Source of the DNA: Plectrocnemia conspersa
Taxonomy: Eukaryota; Arthropoda; Insecta; Trichoptera; Polycentropodidae
Direction of reading: 5' to 3'
Assembly (NCBI GenBank): GCA_009617715.1
Contig: VTFK01000438.1
Span: forward strand, 62,001-126,000
DNA: 64,000 nt
This document shows, piece after piece, positions 25,840 through 38,821 of this stretch; within the stretch, counting starts at the first letter, position 1, and each line of letters opens with the position of its first letter. The position numbers and the translations under genes were made by a program. The notes under the pieces were generated by a model, which had not been told where the DNA came from, did not search any database, and saw nothing but the letters and a program-made list of their open reading frames with translations.

Positions 25840-25910
25840 TTAGAAAAGTTTTGGAAAACCTAATATACATATATAATCATTACATTCGATCTCCCAGATA
25901 CGATAAAAAT
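25840..25910 (+). repeat. Dispersed repeat with ATTCGATCTCCCAGAT
   Basis: Here the motif follows GTGATATTAGAAAAGTTTTGG and AAAACCTAATATACATA, which also appear, diverged, at 24,945-24,995 and near 38,215-38,300. Confidence 0.5.
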
Positions 25911-25999
25911 TAAAAAAGAAAAATTAGAATCCATATGAAAATTTGATCCAAGTTTTTCAAGCATTAGTTACATGTCCATCGTGCAGGTTTTAATATAAA

Positions 26000-28079
26000 A
26001 GTTCTGTCTGAATGAACGCAATTTTTTTACTTGGCTTTCTTCATTTTAATTACGGTAGCATAATTTAAAGTGTGCCATCAATTCTTATGCATGATGCAAT
26101 ATATAAATGATATAAAAATATTTATTAAGTCCAGCATTAAAGATAAAGAAGGCGAAAGAATACAAACAATCGCAATTTACACACGTACATATTTATCTAA
26201 TAAATCGATTCACAAATATGCATATGTAAACTTATAATTTTATTAAAATCCATCTATAAACAAGTTTTATTATACCAATAATGCATTATACATTGCCTTA
26301 ATAATACAATAAAAGCTTTCGAAGCTATTGAATGTATAAATGTATATTTTATATATATAAGTATATATTAATAAAATTTTCATTGCTGTGTTTAAAATGA
26401 TCAGGTTATGGCAGCTTTTAATTATAGATTTAACATTTACTCCATAATTAGTAAAGCAATCTCCCTAAAATAATATTTTTAATCATATACATATACAAGC
26501 CACTTTATTATAAAATTAATAAAATATGTTACTATTGATATGAAATAATATATTATCCAAAAAGGTTTATGCTTCCAAATATTATTATGTACAATAGTAT
26601 TGTGTTTTGTATACATTATAACATATTTTATACAAGTTCACGTATGTTCTGTAATATAAAACACAATAAATTCCATTTTATTGTAATATAATAATATTTT
26701 CTTATTAAGTGATATAAACGCGCGGTAAAAGCTTAAACCCACGAGTCATATTTCGAGCACGTTTCGATTTATACAATAAATACTGACATATCAACGGGTT
26801 CTTTATAAATTTTAATATCAAAAATCCAGTCGTGCGAGAAATAGGCTTACAAAAATGTGATGTTAATATATTATATATTCCATTTTCATATATTACACAT
26901 ATATGGATAATAATAAATTAATAAAAATATTTGCTCAGTAATATTTTTGCATAGCATATTTTACCGTTCCATAAATTCGCCGTGTCGTAAACATTATATA
27001 TAATTCATAGTTTTATTGAGTATATTTAATTGCACACAATTGCCAATGGAATTCCTAGAAGTTGGCGAAGCCTATTATTTTATTTACGAACTAATTCCAC
27101 AGAAGATTTTTATATTAAAAAAAATAGTATTCAATAACACAACAGACATACAATTTGTATGCAAATTTCTCCACAGTACTGTAATGCTAACTTTTCGTAT
27201 AACATTATTTCGCTCGAGAGTGAAGTTTCTCAATTTTGGCGAAAATTGAATCTCATCTACGAAATCTGAACGAATTGTAATAATACAGTATACAATATAT
27301 TACAATTATGCTATTGAATTTAATTTATTATCATAATATAATGCAAATTTTCAAGGTTTCACATCAAAATAATCTCAAGATGGAGTATGCAGCAAATCTT
27401 TGATGTGAAGTAAATTTAAATAATTATGCTTATGATATTTTTTATAATGGATCATTGTTTATCGTTACTCATATGAAAGCGCATTTCGATCTTAGATCAA
27501 ATCAGATGTTAACGATCAAAATCATAGTTGGAAATTCTTCTATGTGTCAAAAAACTGTCAAGCTCTAGTACACGAATTTATAATGCTCTTATTTATCATT
27601 TCATTTATAATAGAATATAATAAAATAAAATATTTATTTTTGTTACAAAACATTGGATTTTCAAGGATCTAAAAATTAAAGCTTAATTGGATATAAAAGG
27701 TAGTAATTTAATATACAAACTGAGCTTATAATCTTAATAGCAAAATCTTATTAGACAGTGTAGTTAATTAAGAATAAAGCATAAGGAAGAATATAAAACG
27801 AACACAATTTCCACTAATGTATTAAGTTTGTTCTATATATTTAAGACACATAATAAATAATCTAAAGTTGTTTGAAAATCATTAGTATATATTACAACTA
27901 ATTAAGAATTTTAATAGGAACAATTAATTGCTTAAAAATAAGTTTTAATAATGAAAAGTTAAATTACATAATATATGCAAATTGTATAGAGCTTTTTAAT
28001 ATTAATCTTATAACTTCAACAAGCTTGCTTGAATATTTTATGTTATATATATAAACTTTGTTCTTTTGAAACTTTTATA
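26000..28079. other. AT-rich DNA with no supported gene
   Basis: Only short chance frames. No recognised repeat apart from A/T microsatellite-like runs. Confidence 0.5.
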
Positions 28080-28870
28080 ATATCTCGCTGCAACTACGGC
28101 CATAAAGGCGAGGCATTTTAAACCCAATAAAATGTCTATCTAAAGTTTAACCATAGCCTTTAAAACGTTATTTTTAACTACAAATGTTGCCTGAAATCTA
28201 TTTCCTTATAATATAAATGCATCCAAGCGTTCCATAGCAAAAACATAATGGATCCATATTCTTTGTCGAAAATTGCGATATATTATTGAAAAGCTCAGGA
28301 ATCTATCCAAAAAATAGATCAGATTGAAGCACATACGAATGTTTGCGGCCCTAGCATTTCGTCCTTTAATGATATTCCTTTGAGATTCCCTGTGCCTTTG
28401 AACGACTACAAAAGTGTATGAATAGTTTCATTTTACGAAACGGGCGCTTTACAATACACCTTTGTATCGAGAGATGCCATTGTATGTAAGAAAACACATA
28501 CATATAAAGAGTTTTTATGTGAAAATTTACAACTGACACCTTTAATATTATTACCTGAGGCGGATGCGGCCGATTACAGAAGACATACCTAGCAAGGATT
28601 ACCTTTTCGAGTACTTATGCACTTTAAAACTGAAGTTTGTTTAACTACCGAATACCCTTTTGATTGTTCGCCAGTGAGCAATTATACAGAAAATTATAAA
28701 ATCATCGCTAACGATTTCTTACACGATTTTTTGAGTGCAGTTGCTTATTAAAGCCTCGAACGTAAATTAACCACATCCTTGAATATGGAAAGAAAAAAAT
28801 GTCGATATCCGCCAATACGAGTTTAACGGATTAAGCGTGACCGGGAGATGCTGTTGTATCGTTTTATCCG
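28080..28870. other. Non-coding block with raised GC
   Basis: The segment keeps moderate GC with mixed composition (for example TGAGGCGGATGCGGCCGATT at 28,556) yet has stops in all frames. It has no similarity to the repeats in the window. A conserved non-coding element or enhancer is possible. Confidence 0.3.
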
Positions 28871-29119
28871 AGTTTTGATCTTATTCGATCAAATATTGAT
28901 GAATAATTTTATATGATATGTATTAAATGACCATTTATTCTTTGCCTCATGATTTTTGATACTGAACTTTTGTGGATGCTCACACAATATGTATTATATA
29001 AAAATAATCAAATTTAAATTCCAATAAACATTCATTAAAATCATTTATTGTATAAATTAATATATAGTTGAAACATTAGAAACGTATTTGCTAGTAAAAA
29101 AATAACTATATGAGCTTAA

Positions 29120-31560
29120 AACTACATAAATATTTTATAATAAATATAGTTTTTATTGCTGATATTGAAAGAAAGTATTATTTAAATATCTTGATTTATA
29201 TAACTGTAACTTTCATTTAAAATTTTTTATGAGAAAAATCGTCAAAAATCACGTATAAATCATTGAGATATTTTATATTAAAGTAGTATTTACAAAAGTT
29301 TTAATGTCATTTGCGTCCCTCGATTTATACTAAAATGCATAAAAATATACTTTTTGTAACATTTAACTGTTATTTATTACCTATAAGCATTCCACGATCC
29401 CGCACTTGGCAAGTGCAGGTGTAACAATAAAATTCGTTCAGATACCAACTCATATTTTTTGACAAAAAATTAATCGAAAATTTTTTTGAAATCATGTTTG
29501 CTAATCCCAGAATTTATAGGTATGGTAAATCGTTCGTGATTTTGGAATTAGATTTTTTATAATTATGATGAACAGATTCTTTAGTTTAGGTCTATAAAAA
29601 TATTAAATGCTGTAAAAATATTTTTTTAGTTAATATTATACAGCAAATAATGAAAGATAGTATTAATATAATATCTCGTTTTTGATAATTTGTAAATATA
29701 AAACCTAAAATTTCATATAAATAATTAAAAAATTATTGAGATATTTTATAACTACAATATGTTTAAGAAAAGTATTAAGATTATATGTGACTTTTGATTT
29801 ATACCGAAAAGCATAAGAAGTATGTACACAAATCTATTTTTTTGTTATAATTAATTATTTATTACATGTAAACATATAGTGATCACGCAAGTGACAAGTG
29901 CAGGTGTATCATTAACTTTTTTACAGAGATCTACTCGTATGTTTTTGACAAAATATTGATCTCAAAATTTTTAGAATCGTGTTTGCTAATCCCAGAATTC
30001 ATATGTATCATAAATCATCCGTGATTTCGGGATTGGATTTGTTTAATCATAATGAGCAAAATTGTTAGTTTAGGCATATAAATAAAAATATTAATTGCTG
30101 TAAAAATATTTTTTTATTCAAGCAAAGAAATATTTTCCAGCAAATAATGAAAGAAAGTTTCTCTATAATGCCCTGTTTTTGATAATTTTAAAATAAAAAA
30201 GCACAAATCACATATAAATATTTTTTATAAAATCATTGAGATTTTTTTTACAACTATGTATAATATATTTAAGAAAAGTATTAAGATCATTTGCGACTTT
30301 TGATTTATACTGAAAAGAATAAAAAGTATGTACTAAAATTTTTTTTTTGTTATAATTAATTATTTATTACATGTATACATCCGGCGATCACGCAAGTGAC
30401 AAGTGCAGGTGTATCATTAACTTTTTTACATAGATCAACTCGTATGTTTTTGACAAAAACTTGATCGCAAAATTTTAAGAATCGTGTTTACTAATCCCAG
30501 AATCCATAGATATCGTGAATCATGCGTTATTTCGGTATTGTTTTTTTCATAACTATGATGAATGGCTTATAAAAATATTAAATGCTGTAAAAATATTTAT
30601 TTTAGTCAATATTTTACAGCAAATAATGGAAGAATGTATCACTATAATATTCTGTTTTTGATAATTTGTAAATAAGAAAACTACAAATCACAAATAAATA
30701 ATAAGAAAAAGATCATTGAGATATTTTACATTTTATATATATTTACGAAAAGTATCAAGATCATTTCACCTTTTGATTTATAACGAAAATCATAGGAACA
30801 ATATACTCAATTTTACTGCCTTTTTTAATATAAAAGTGTTATTTATTATCTGGGAATATCCGGCGATCCCGCAAGTGACTAGTGCAGGTGTATCATTAAC
30901 ATTTTTAAGAGATCAACTCGTATATTTTTTACAAAAAATTAATCCCAAAATTTTTGAAATTATTCTTACTTATTGAAGTATTGCAAATTATCTGAGCCTT
31001 TCGGATTATATTTTTTATTATATAATTAGATTTTTCAAGTCTGTTTTATTTAATAAAAATTTACTAAACTTGTCTATTTAAAAAAATGAATGCTTTTTTA
31101 AGCTTTTTCAATCAACTAACATAACCCTATCTCCGCGGTAGGTATTTTGGCGAGCTATTTCGAATTTTTTTAATATGTGGGAGACACCTATTCATGCCAT
31201 AGTTTTTAAAATGTAATGGTTCAATCAATTAAAGTAACCCCTAAATAATACTTAAAAACATATTATTAGGCTTAAAGGTGTATTGCACCTTTAGGTGTCC
31301 AATGAGTACTGGCAATTTTCTTGATGACTTCTAAAGCAGTCAACGCGGTGAAAGGGTTAACCTTGTAAATTAAATTTACTATAGCTTAAAAAATGTGTTA
31401 AGCCAATATAAATTTTGAATGCTATAATAATAATTAATTTTAGTCAAGCAAGGATATGTTTAATGACAAATAATGAATGAAAGTATCACTAAAATATTTA
31501 TAGCTGGCATTTTTATTGAAATCCAAAAATATTGAAAATATTGAAAGTATAATTCATGAA
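29120..31560 (+). repeat. Tandem array of about 480-505 bp units
   Basis: AAGTGCAGGTGTA(T/A)CA recurs at 29,411, 29,896, 30,401 and 30,880 (spacings 485, 505, 479). Each is preceded by CGATC(C/A)CGCA and followed by ATCAACTCGTAT..TTTGACAAAA and CTAATCCCAGAAT. A second block, GCTGTAAAAATATTT plus CAGCAAATAATG, recurs at about 29,610, 30,098 and 30,573, and a degraded copy lies at 31,410 beyond the MITE. Partial units flank both sides. No ORF spans a unit; it looks like a short satellite or an internally repeated element. Confidence 0.85.
31121..31360. mobile_element. 240-bp TTAA MITE inserted in the tandem array
   Basis: The left end is ATAA/CCCTATCTCCGCGG and the right end, reversed, TTAA/CCCTTTCACCGCGT: 11 of 14 after the target site. 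It interrupts the last array unit, whose two halves continue on both sides. An internal hairpin TAAAGGTG-TATTG-CACCTTTA lies at 31,273-31,293. No coding potential. Confidence 0.75.
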
Positions 31561-34534
31561 AAAAATCATTTATACCAAAAATAATATAATTTGTCACAAT
31601 ATAATAATATATATTTTTATTCCTTCTATCTTACAAACAATGTTGTATCTAGTATTTTTATTAAATACAAAGAATATTATTGTTATGATTTTCTGTGCGG
31701 CTCGATGGTCACAAATGGTTTTGGTATGGTTATACTTGAAACTTCTTGAATACTACTATAGTCACAGTACAAAGCAACACATAAAAAATCACAAGTGTCT
31801 CACTCTCTCTTTTGAGTGTATTTTCTTTGACTAAGTTCAAAGTTTCGGTCCTAAATCATCATTGTCTGAATTCTACCTCTCAGCTACTATTTTATGTAAA
31901 GCCGAGATTTGTCAAATCCAATAAAACAACTTACAGTAAATGCAATAAATATTTTATAAATTTATTTAATATCTAGCCATATAATCTATCTACTTAATAT
32001 AATTAAATACTTGTTTACTCTTTAGAAAGTGAATGTAATATTATTAATTCAAGTAATCGCTACTTAGTTAAATAAATCTAACAATGATGCGATTATAAAC
32101 ACACATATAATATATCCATTGGAGAATAAAATTATCATGCATTTAACCTAATTTAATTTAAAATACCACGAATACAAAAAAATATGTAAATTCACATGTG
32201 CATCGAACGAAAAAACCCATCTAAATTTCGTTAGATGCATTTTTTCACACACATTCCACTGTAGCAGTCTCTCGAATGAGATTTTTTTCGCCATTTTTTA
32301 CTCATACGCGAAACAATGATTTATCTGTGAATGCATCGTCCCATCAGCTCTCATGTACCTACCACAATAAAAAATAAAATAATTAAAAATACACACATTA
32401 ATTTATGGCCTTAACAATACACAACTAAAACTCACTGAATTCAGAATTATCCGAAGTTAATTATTATTCGACGATCCCGCTCGCGTTCTCGGAATATTTT
32501 TGTCCCAAGAAGAATTTGCCTTGTGTGTTGGCTAACTTAACCTTTCGTAATTTTTTCTCCTTTTATTTCTTGTGTGTAGGCACAGACATAGGTGTATATT
32601 TATACCAGGTAGATAACACAAAGGAAGAAACGGCCTCACAATGAATACCGCAATAATAAATCGTGAAATTAAGCACATTGCGTATAAATAATTTTCCAGG
32701 ATAGTGACAAAAACTTTATTTAAATTAAGACAAATTTATAAAAACTTTAATGTTTTATGATATGAATTTAGCTAAATTGAAAGTTATATGCTTGTTGCAA
32801 ATATTTAACGTCATATGTTATAGAAAGCTTTTGACAAAAAGAATTAAATATTAAATAAAATAATTAAATAAACTTTTGTGTTTGCAATATTTATTTTGCA
32901 CTGTTTTTATTAAGCAAATATACATTAAGTTAAGCATATATATATATATTATTACATTATATGTAAAAATGGTTATTTATTCTTAAATATAAATAACAAT
33001 AAATCGCATCCTTTTGATAAATGCATTATATAATATAAAAATTTACAATTTAAATTTGATGCATATTATTTTTATGACATCAATTTTTGTCAAAAAAATA
33101 CTACTCAATATTTTTTTTAATATTTTAAAATAAGCAAATCTGATGGTGTATGTAATAAATATTTAATATAAAGTATATATATTTATTATCGATATATTAA
33201 TCAATTAATTTATATATTTTGCATATATTACTTAATACATAAACAGATGCTAGGATAATCATGTTCTTAAACCGGCGCACTGGTTTTCACGCAAAATGTT
33301 TTGTTTGCGTCTCAGTTTCTCAAATCCTGTAAACAAAAAAGCACTGGGCTTTTCATGAACTTTATTTCGTATGGCTTTTGAATGGAGATCATTAGAAAAG
33401 TTGAAAAGTACGAGATCGTATTTATCGCACAATAAAAAAAAAGTTCTCAATCATTAGAAAAGTTTGATAGTTCTTTTGTGGCGAGCTTTTACATCAGTAG
33501 ATTATTTAGAAACAAACCTTTGTATATTATTAGCTTATCACACTACACTAGTGGTATAATAGATAGTGGCATATAGCTCTATCGCTCAGTCATAACTATA
33601 GTTTTTATAGCTGGAAAGCTCCTTTGCAATGAGCTTTTATCCGTGATTTTTTTATTACAAACCCACATGCAATCTATTCCCCATATTTGCGGATCGGTTG
33701 TACTAAAGGACGTGTTCACATATGGTATTATTTTTTGAAAATTCCACACGAAACTCGATAGTGTGGTAATATTAGGATATAAAGAGGCGGAATTTAACGC
33801 GACCAGTCTGCAGCACCGACGTTTACGCTATATAAAATTTTATGAAAAGAGCTGAGCTTATGAAAAGCTCTTAAGGAATATCCTATATGGAAGTATTTGC
33901 AACGTACATTTGATAACGTAAATAGAAATGAAATTGCATGCATGGAACAAACACTAGAAACTATTTGTGGAAAAATTTAATATTACTTACTCTTGTCTAT
34001 TTGAGATATAGAAATAAGATGGGGCGATTAATATTTCAATGGGTTATAAATCACAGGTTTGATTTAAAACAAAACATATTAATGCCTTACAGTTTCATTG
34101 AAATTGATCAATTGGTTTTTCCGCGAAATTCTATGTCATAGAGACACAAATATATACCGATATTTTGGGTCACCCAATATATATTAAATATAAATTTACC
34201 GAATCTATATACGATTACACATAATGCGTAATGGGAATATGTGGTCTTATATTCCGATCTGAATTATTGATAGACATGGGTCCTTATAAGGTCCTGAATT
34301 AGATTATCTTCCAGAAATGGCAGAAGCCCTAAACGAATTCAAATGGCTTCTATAATTGTTACTTTGCTCGCGTGTCCAATATTTATATTTAATCAAACTT
34401 GCGTTAATATTCTTTTAATTACAATATGGGAGTAATCAAGATTTCAAAGACTGTATCATGTAAGCTTTTCTATGAATTATTTAAATTTAAAATTTGTAAC
34501 TATTCTTAAATGTTTGTTGATAAAAATATCTAAA
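31561..34534. other. AT-rich DNA, no supported gene
   Basis: Short chance frames only. A moderately GC-rich part (32,430-32,650 and 33,480-33,830) shows no coding pattern. A TATAAAG at 33,778 lies 27 bp before a CCAGTC initiator-like site. Confidence 0.45.
33778..33810 (+). promoter_or_regulatory. Possible core promoter (TATA plus initiator)
   Basis: TATAAAG at 33,778-33,784 and an initiator-like CCAGTC with A at 33,805. Spacing (27 bp) is slightly short of the usual 30-31. TATAAA is expected often in AT-rich DNA; the support is the GC-richer, non-repetitive context (GGCGGAATTT between the two sites). No coding exon follows in view. Confidence 0.15.
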
Positions 34535-34760
34535 ACTGTAATCAGGGTCACCGAAAGCGAACCCGGGCCCTGGAAAAACAACGATTCTGGACCTCATGAT
34601 AAAAATGGTATTTTAATATTTTTTAACATCATAATATAATTTCTTAAATATATAATAATAGGTACGAGTTAACTCTTTCTATGCCACAAATAATTATGAA
34701 AATTAGCTACCGTTGCTGCTTTACTGCTTAGTGTTGCCATGTAATGAATTTCCAATTCAA

Positions 34761-35260
34761 GGCAAAAGCAATAAAAATGTGCCATCGCGGTGAAAACGCT
34801 CGATTATCAAGCACTTACATTGAGATTTTTATAACAATATTACAACTGAGAATCAAATAAAGCATAAAAAAATAATTGTCCCTTCTCTGAAGTCATAAAT
34901 CTACCTCAAAAGCAATAAAATCGTGCCGTCGACGTCGCAGCGGGAACGCTCGGTAATCTGGCGCTCACACTACGACTTTTATAATAATACTTTAAATTTA
35001 ATAATGAACATATAAACCGCATTTTGCTCAATAGGAGAGTGCAAAAAACATTTATCCCTTCTCAGAAGCCAAAAATCCACGTCAAAAGCAATAAAATTGT
35101 GCCATTGCCGTCGCAGTGGGAACGCTCGGTAATCTGGCGTTTATACTGCGACTTTTATAATAATACTTTAAATTTAATAAGGATCATATAAACCGAATTT
35201 TGACCAATAGGAGAGCGCAAAAAACAATTATCCCTTCTCAGAAGTCAAAAATCCACGTCA
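34761..35260 (+). repeat. Tandem units of 176 bp
   Basis: The string TCAAAAGCAATAAAAT recurs with the same context at 34,906, 35,082 and 35,258, exactly 176 bp apart. A related, more diverged copy at 34,762 is 144 bp before the first. Each unit includes TCGCAG(T/C)GGGAACGCTCGGTAA and a TTTATAATAATACTTTAAA stretch. The last unit runs directly into the palindrome. Confidence 0.85.
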
Positions 35261-35423
35261 AAAGCAATAAAATCGTGCCGTCGCCGTCGCAGTGGGGAAC
35301 GCTCGTTACCGAGCGTTCCCACTGCGACGACTCCGACACGATTTTATTGCTTTTGCCGTGAATTTTTGCCTTCTGAGAAGTGATAATTGTTTTTGCGCTC
35401 TCCTATTGACCAAAATTCGGTTT
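35190..35423. repeat. Near-perfect palindrome, arms about 115 bp, 4-nt centre
   Basis: From AAACCGAAT at 35,190 the sequence is mirrored down to ATTCGGTTT ending at 35,423. The arms meet at AACGCTCG / CGAGCGTT with TTAC (35,306-35,309) between them. There are few mismatches along the arms. The last 176-bp unit forms the left arm and an inverted unit the right arm. Such DNA would fold into a long hairpin or cruciform and is typical of foldback MITEs. Confidence 0.9.
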
Positions 35424-35639
35424 GAAAATACTTTGATCAGCCCTCTTATATAATAAGTTCATATTAATATCAGTAATGATAGCTATCATATTTTTAAAAC
35501 ATAGTGTAATATCGAAATGCAGAGAAACTGTGGAGCAATATGTGAGATGCAACGCTTGTCTGTATTTATTCTTCCGATTACTTTTCCCTGAGAGATGAGT
35601 TGGCTTAGTTTTTATTTTGGACTTGCCCAAATGAATGTT

Positions 35640-35720
35640 CTAAAACTATCATTAAGTTAGGTTTGGGTTTGAACAGAAAATGGACGTTTCGCAACTGTCA
35701 AATTGAGATTCATATACATT
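35640..35720 (+). repeat. Repeat with GTTGCGAAAC-type core, inverted relative to 40.0 kb
   Basis: Reversed, this segment reads TTTGACAGTTGCGAAACGTC, then CATTTTCTGTTC and CAAACCCAAACCTAA, which matches 40,003-40,060. A degraded third version (GTCAGTTGCGAATCAATG) lies at 40,187. Confidence 0.75.
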
Positions 35721-35740
35721 TTAGAGCAATATCAATTAAA

Positions 35741-35999
35741 TTATATTTTTTCTAGTAGAAATATATATTATTATATATCTACTGATGAAAATGAATTTGG
35801 ACTTGTATAGTGAAAATATAAATTTATCAAAAAATACACATTCACTGTAATATTTATATATTGGATATAAGTAAATAATGATAAGTATGTAATTATATAT
35901 AATACTAAAAGTTGTAATCATATAATTTTACTTGCACTTGCCAGATAATTTATATTTTTACTGCTAAAAACATATATCTACTGATGAAAATGTACTCAG
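35741..35999 (+). repeat. Two copies of the TTTTCACTAGTA motif
   Basis: TTTTTTCTAGTAGAAATATA, then TATCTACTGATGAAAATGAA (35,745-35,795), and TTTTTACTGCTAAAAACATA with TATCTACTGATGAAAATGTA (35,952-35,994). They lie just after the GTTGCGAAAC repeat. Confidence 0.65.
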
Positions 36000-38821
36000 A
36001 TATGATTTTACTAAAATCACATATTTTAAGAAATATTTTTGGAATAGATTTTTCTAAATTTTCTTTGAGGAAAAGGCACATTTCTGTATTAAATGCAATT
36101 GTTAAATTACTAATATTAAAATTTATAAAAACATTAAATTTATATAATGCACCTGGTACTGTTGTTGATTTTTCATTATTTCCTTAGGTAATCGATCTTA
36201 ATTTTCAGATACTTAAATTTACTGCAACTAACTTACATTCATTAAATATTTCCTATAATGTCTTATATTTTTTAAACGTTCAAAAAGCAATAAAGTAATA
36301 ATAATTTGCAAAAAAATCTTAACACAAACGGAGCCGCGTCAAAAAAACCACAATCTATCCCTTTGAACAATAATGTTTTTTGTGAAAGTACTACCTAGAA
36401 AGTGGGCGCTTTTGAAGGCAATGTTCCGCTCTTTTTATTAATTGTATAATATGTATGAAAAACAGCTAAAGAAACTTATACCTGAAATACATCACTATAT
36501 AAGTACATCTCAAACAATTGTAATTTAGTTCAGATTCATTATTTAAGGTCGGTTTTTATTTTTTTATAAATATATTCTTGCTATGAGTTGGGCCCTTCAA
36601 AGAGAACGGGACCTTTGGGAATTTGTCCCTCTTTTCTCCTCCATCTCGGTAGGCCTGTGTGTAATATGAAAGCAAGTTAGAAAAGATGCTTTTTAAAGTA
36701 ATTTTATTTCTGAAATCATAATCTATTTCAACAGAGCTTAAATTTTTTTTTAGTTATATGCACCTTGAATTTGTAAAATTACCTACTGTATTCTTGTTAA
36801 ATACGATTTTAATTTCACAAGAATATTTTCTCAATAACAATCATCGTTATATACATATAATATATGAGCATATGTGAAAGACACGATCTTGATTTGATTA
36901 GCAACCGAAGCACTTCAAACTTATTTTAAAATAAAATAAATAGTTATTCATTTAAATGACTTATAAATATGAGAGAATTATTTGTTGCGAGAGTATTCAT
37001 AATATTATTTTAGTACTGAACGGTCCGTCAGGTTACTGTAATATCGATCTTAACCAAATCGCAGCTAGCTCATAGAGATAACAAATTATTTTATAGCGTG
37101 TCTATAAGAATCCTAGAAATTAGCGATATTGAAAATTTTATCAAATACTACCGCTATGTGTATAAACTTATATTCATTATTCAAACTGTATTTTTTTAAC
37201 CTTCATAGCTTATCGAATATATTTGTATATATTATCGTTTACTATTCGATACACGAATATTTGGAAATGCTAGTTCTAACAAAATGCAACTGCATCGCAA
37301 TAAAATAGCATAAATTTTAATAATGATTTTCACTCTATCAAATCTTCAAATCTCAAGTAGAGCAATATGTCAGGTACCATATTTTTACAAATGGATTGAT
37401 TCCATAAAAAATGCCGATACAAGATGTATAGTACTTATTTGAATATACATATATACATCTATCTATAATTTTAAACCATTCTTCAAACATTTTTTTCCTG
37501 CTCTCATAACGTTTATGTATAATATTTATATATCACTGTTCTCAAGCGGCGTTTTGGAGGATTTTTTGCTCCGTATTTTTTTTTTATATTTTTCTTACAT
37601 CCTCGCTGATACTAACAATATAAAAAAAATACAAAAAGCATCGCATCTAAACGGATTCACGTCGTAGACGTTGCGCTTGTGAGCGGCCAAGTGCAAAAAC
37701 TGAATTCCTTTACGGACCATGAACACGCTAAACCGCCTACATACTTACACGAACGAACCAGGGAAATATTTGTATATAGTAAAGTGTATGCATAATGTTT
37801 GGCAACGATCTGAAGGATAGATTCGAAAAAAATCTATTTAAAAAGAGGCTTCAAACGAACTGGAATAGTCGAAACTTTGCAAGTTCAACAAGTCCATTTG
37901 TGTTATTCGTTAACGTGTACACAAAAGCTGTCTTTTTTGTCTCTATATATAAAATAAAGTTAAATGTTTGAACATTATTAATAGGTTGAATAAATAAAAT
38001 AGTTGATAAAATAATTCAGATAAAAATCAATAAAAAATATTTATTTATTTGTAAATGTGTAAACAATGTAAACACAATCAACAACCTTTAAATACTGAGA
38101 CTAGAATCAACATATATTTTATTACCTATATTAATCATTACAACATACAATCAATATATCACTTTGTACGACTCAGCTCGATTATATTTTAATAATTCAT
38201 CTTGATATTTTTATGTGAGATAAAAAAGAATAAGGAAAACTTACTTTATGATTATTGTCTTATATAATAAACACTAAATTCGTTCCTACAGTATCGATAG
38301 AATTGACAAACACTAGAAACCAATTATTTTAGGTATTAGTCATCTACATGTACCACTGGTCTATCGTGCTATAAAATGCATAGAACAGTCTCTTTACTTA
38401 TTATGGATACGTGCATATACATATATCAGTGAAAATACAATCAAAAACATTTTGTTTAATACTCGCTACACATTTTAATAAATAAAATAAGTAGGTTAAG
38501 AATGAAACCATGTGCGAGTATTAAATAATAATTGTAAAATATTGTTATCTTTATAGCAATTTAATGCAATCATCATTTTGTAGGATAATAAAATGAAACA
38601 TTAACACTCAGTTTTAATGACTATAAAGAAGCTAATAGCAATCTAAAGGCGAAATTTATGTAATATCTAATTTTATAACGTACATTTATAAAATTAATTG
38701 AAAAATGTTCTGTAATATAAATTATAAGAAAATATACAATTATATATAATTATATATTATACAATAAAAAATCCATGGATAATCAGACATTCTAAAATAT
38801 AAACGTAGATGTAAAATTAAT

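Larger units (their letters stand above)
34680..35620 (+). repeat. Composite foldback family, copy 3
   Basis: The copy starts with a segment (34,680-34,790) similar to 18,575-18,700. It continues with tandem 176-bp units and the palindrome, and ends with a tail (35,430-35,620) that matches the reverse strand of 20,580-20,780. Shared tail strings include TCAGCCCTCTT, AACATAGTG, GGAGCAATATG and TTGGCTTAGTTT. It has no coding capacity. Confidence 0.75.
34543..36657. mobile_element. Non-autonomous hAT-like element, about 2.1 kb
   Basis: The left end reads CAGGGTCACCGAAAGCG and the right end, reversed, CAGGCCTACCGAGATGG: 11 of 17 match, including CAGG and ACCGA. The flanks are ACTGTAAT (34,535-34,542) and TGTGTAAT (36,658-36,665), matching at 6 of 8 as an aged 8-bp target duplication, the hAT length. 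Both ends are followed inside by G/C-rich GGGCCC strings. The interior has no transposase; it holds the 176-bp tandem units and large palindrome, which may be a nested element. That the two ends belong to one insertion is inference from TIR and target-site match. Confidence 0.5.

Noticed and set aside
29120..31560. CRISPR-like array
   Set aside because: Units are 480-505 bp and conserved over most of their length, not short repeats with unique spacers; the host is a eukaryote.
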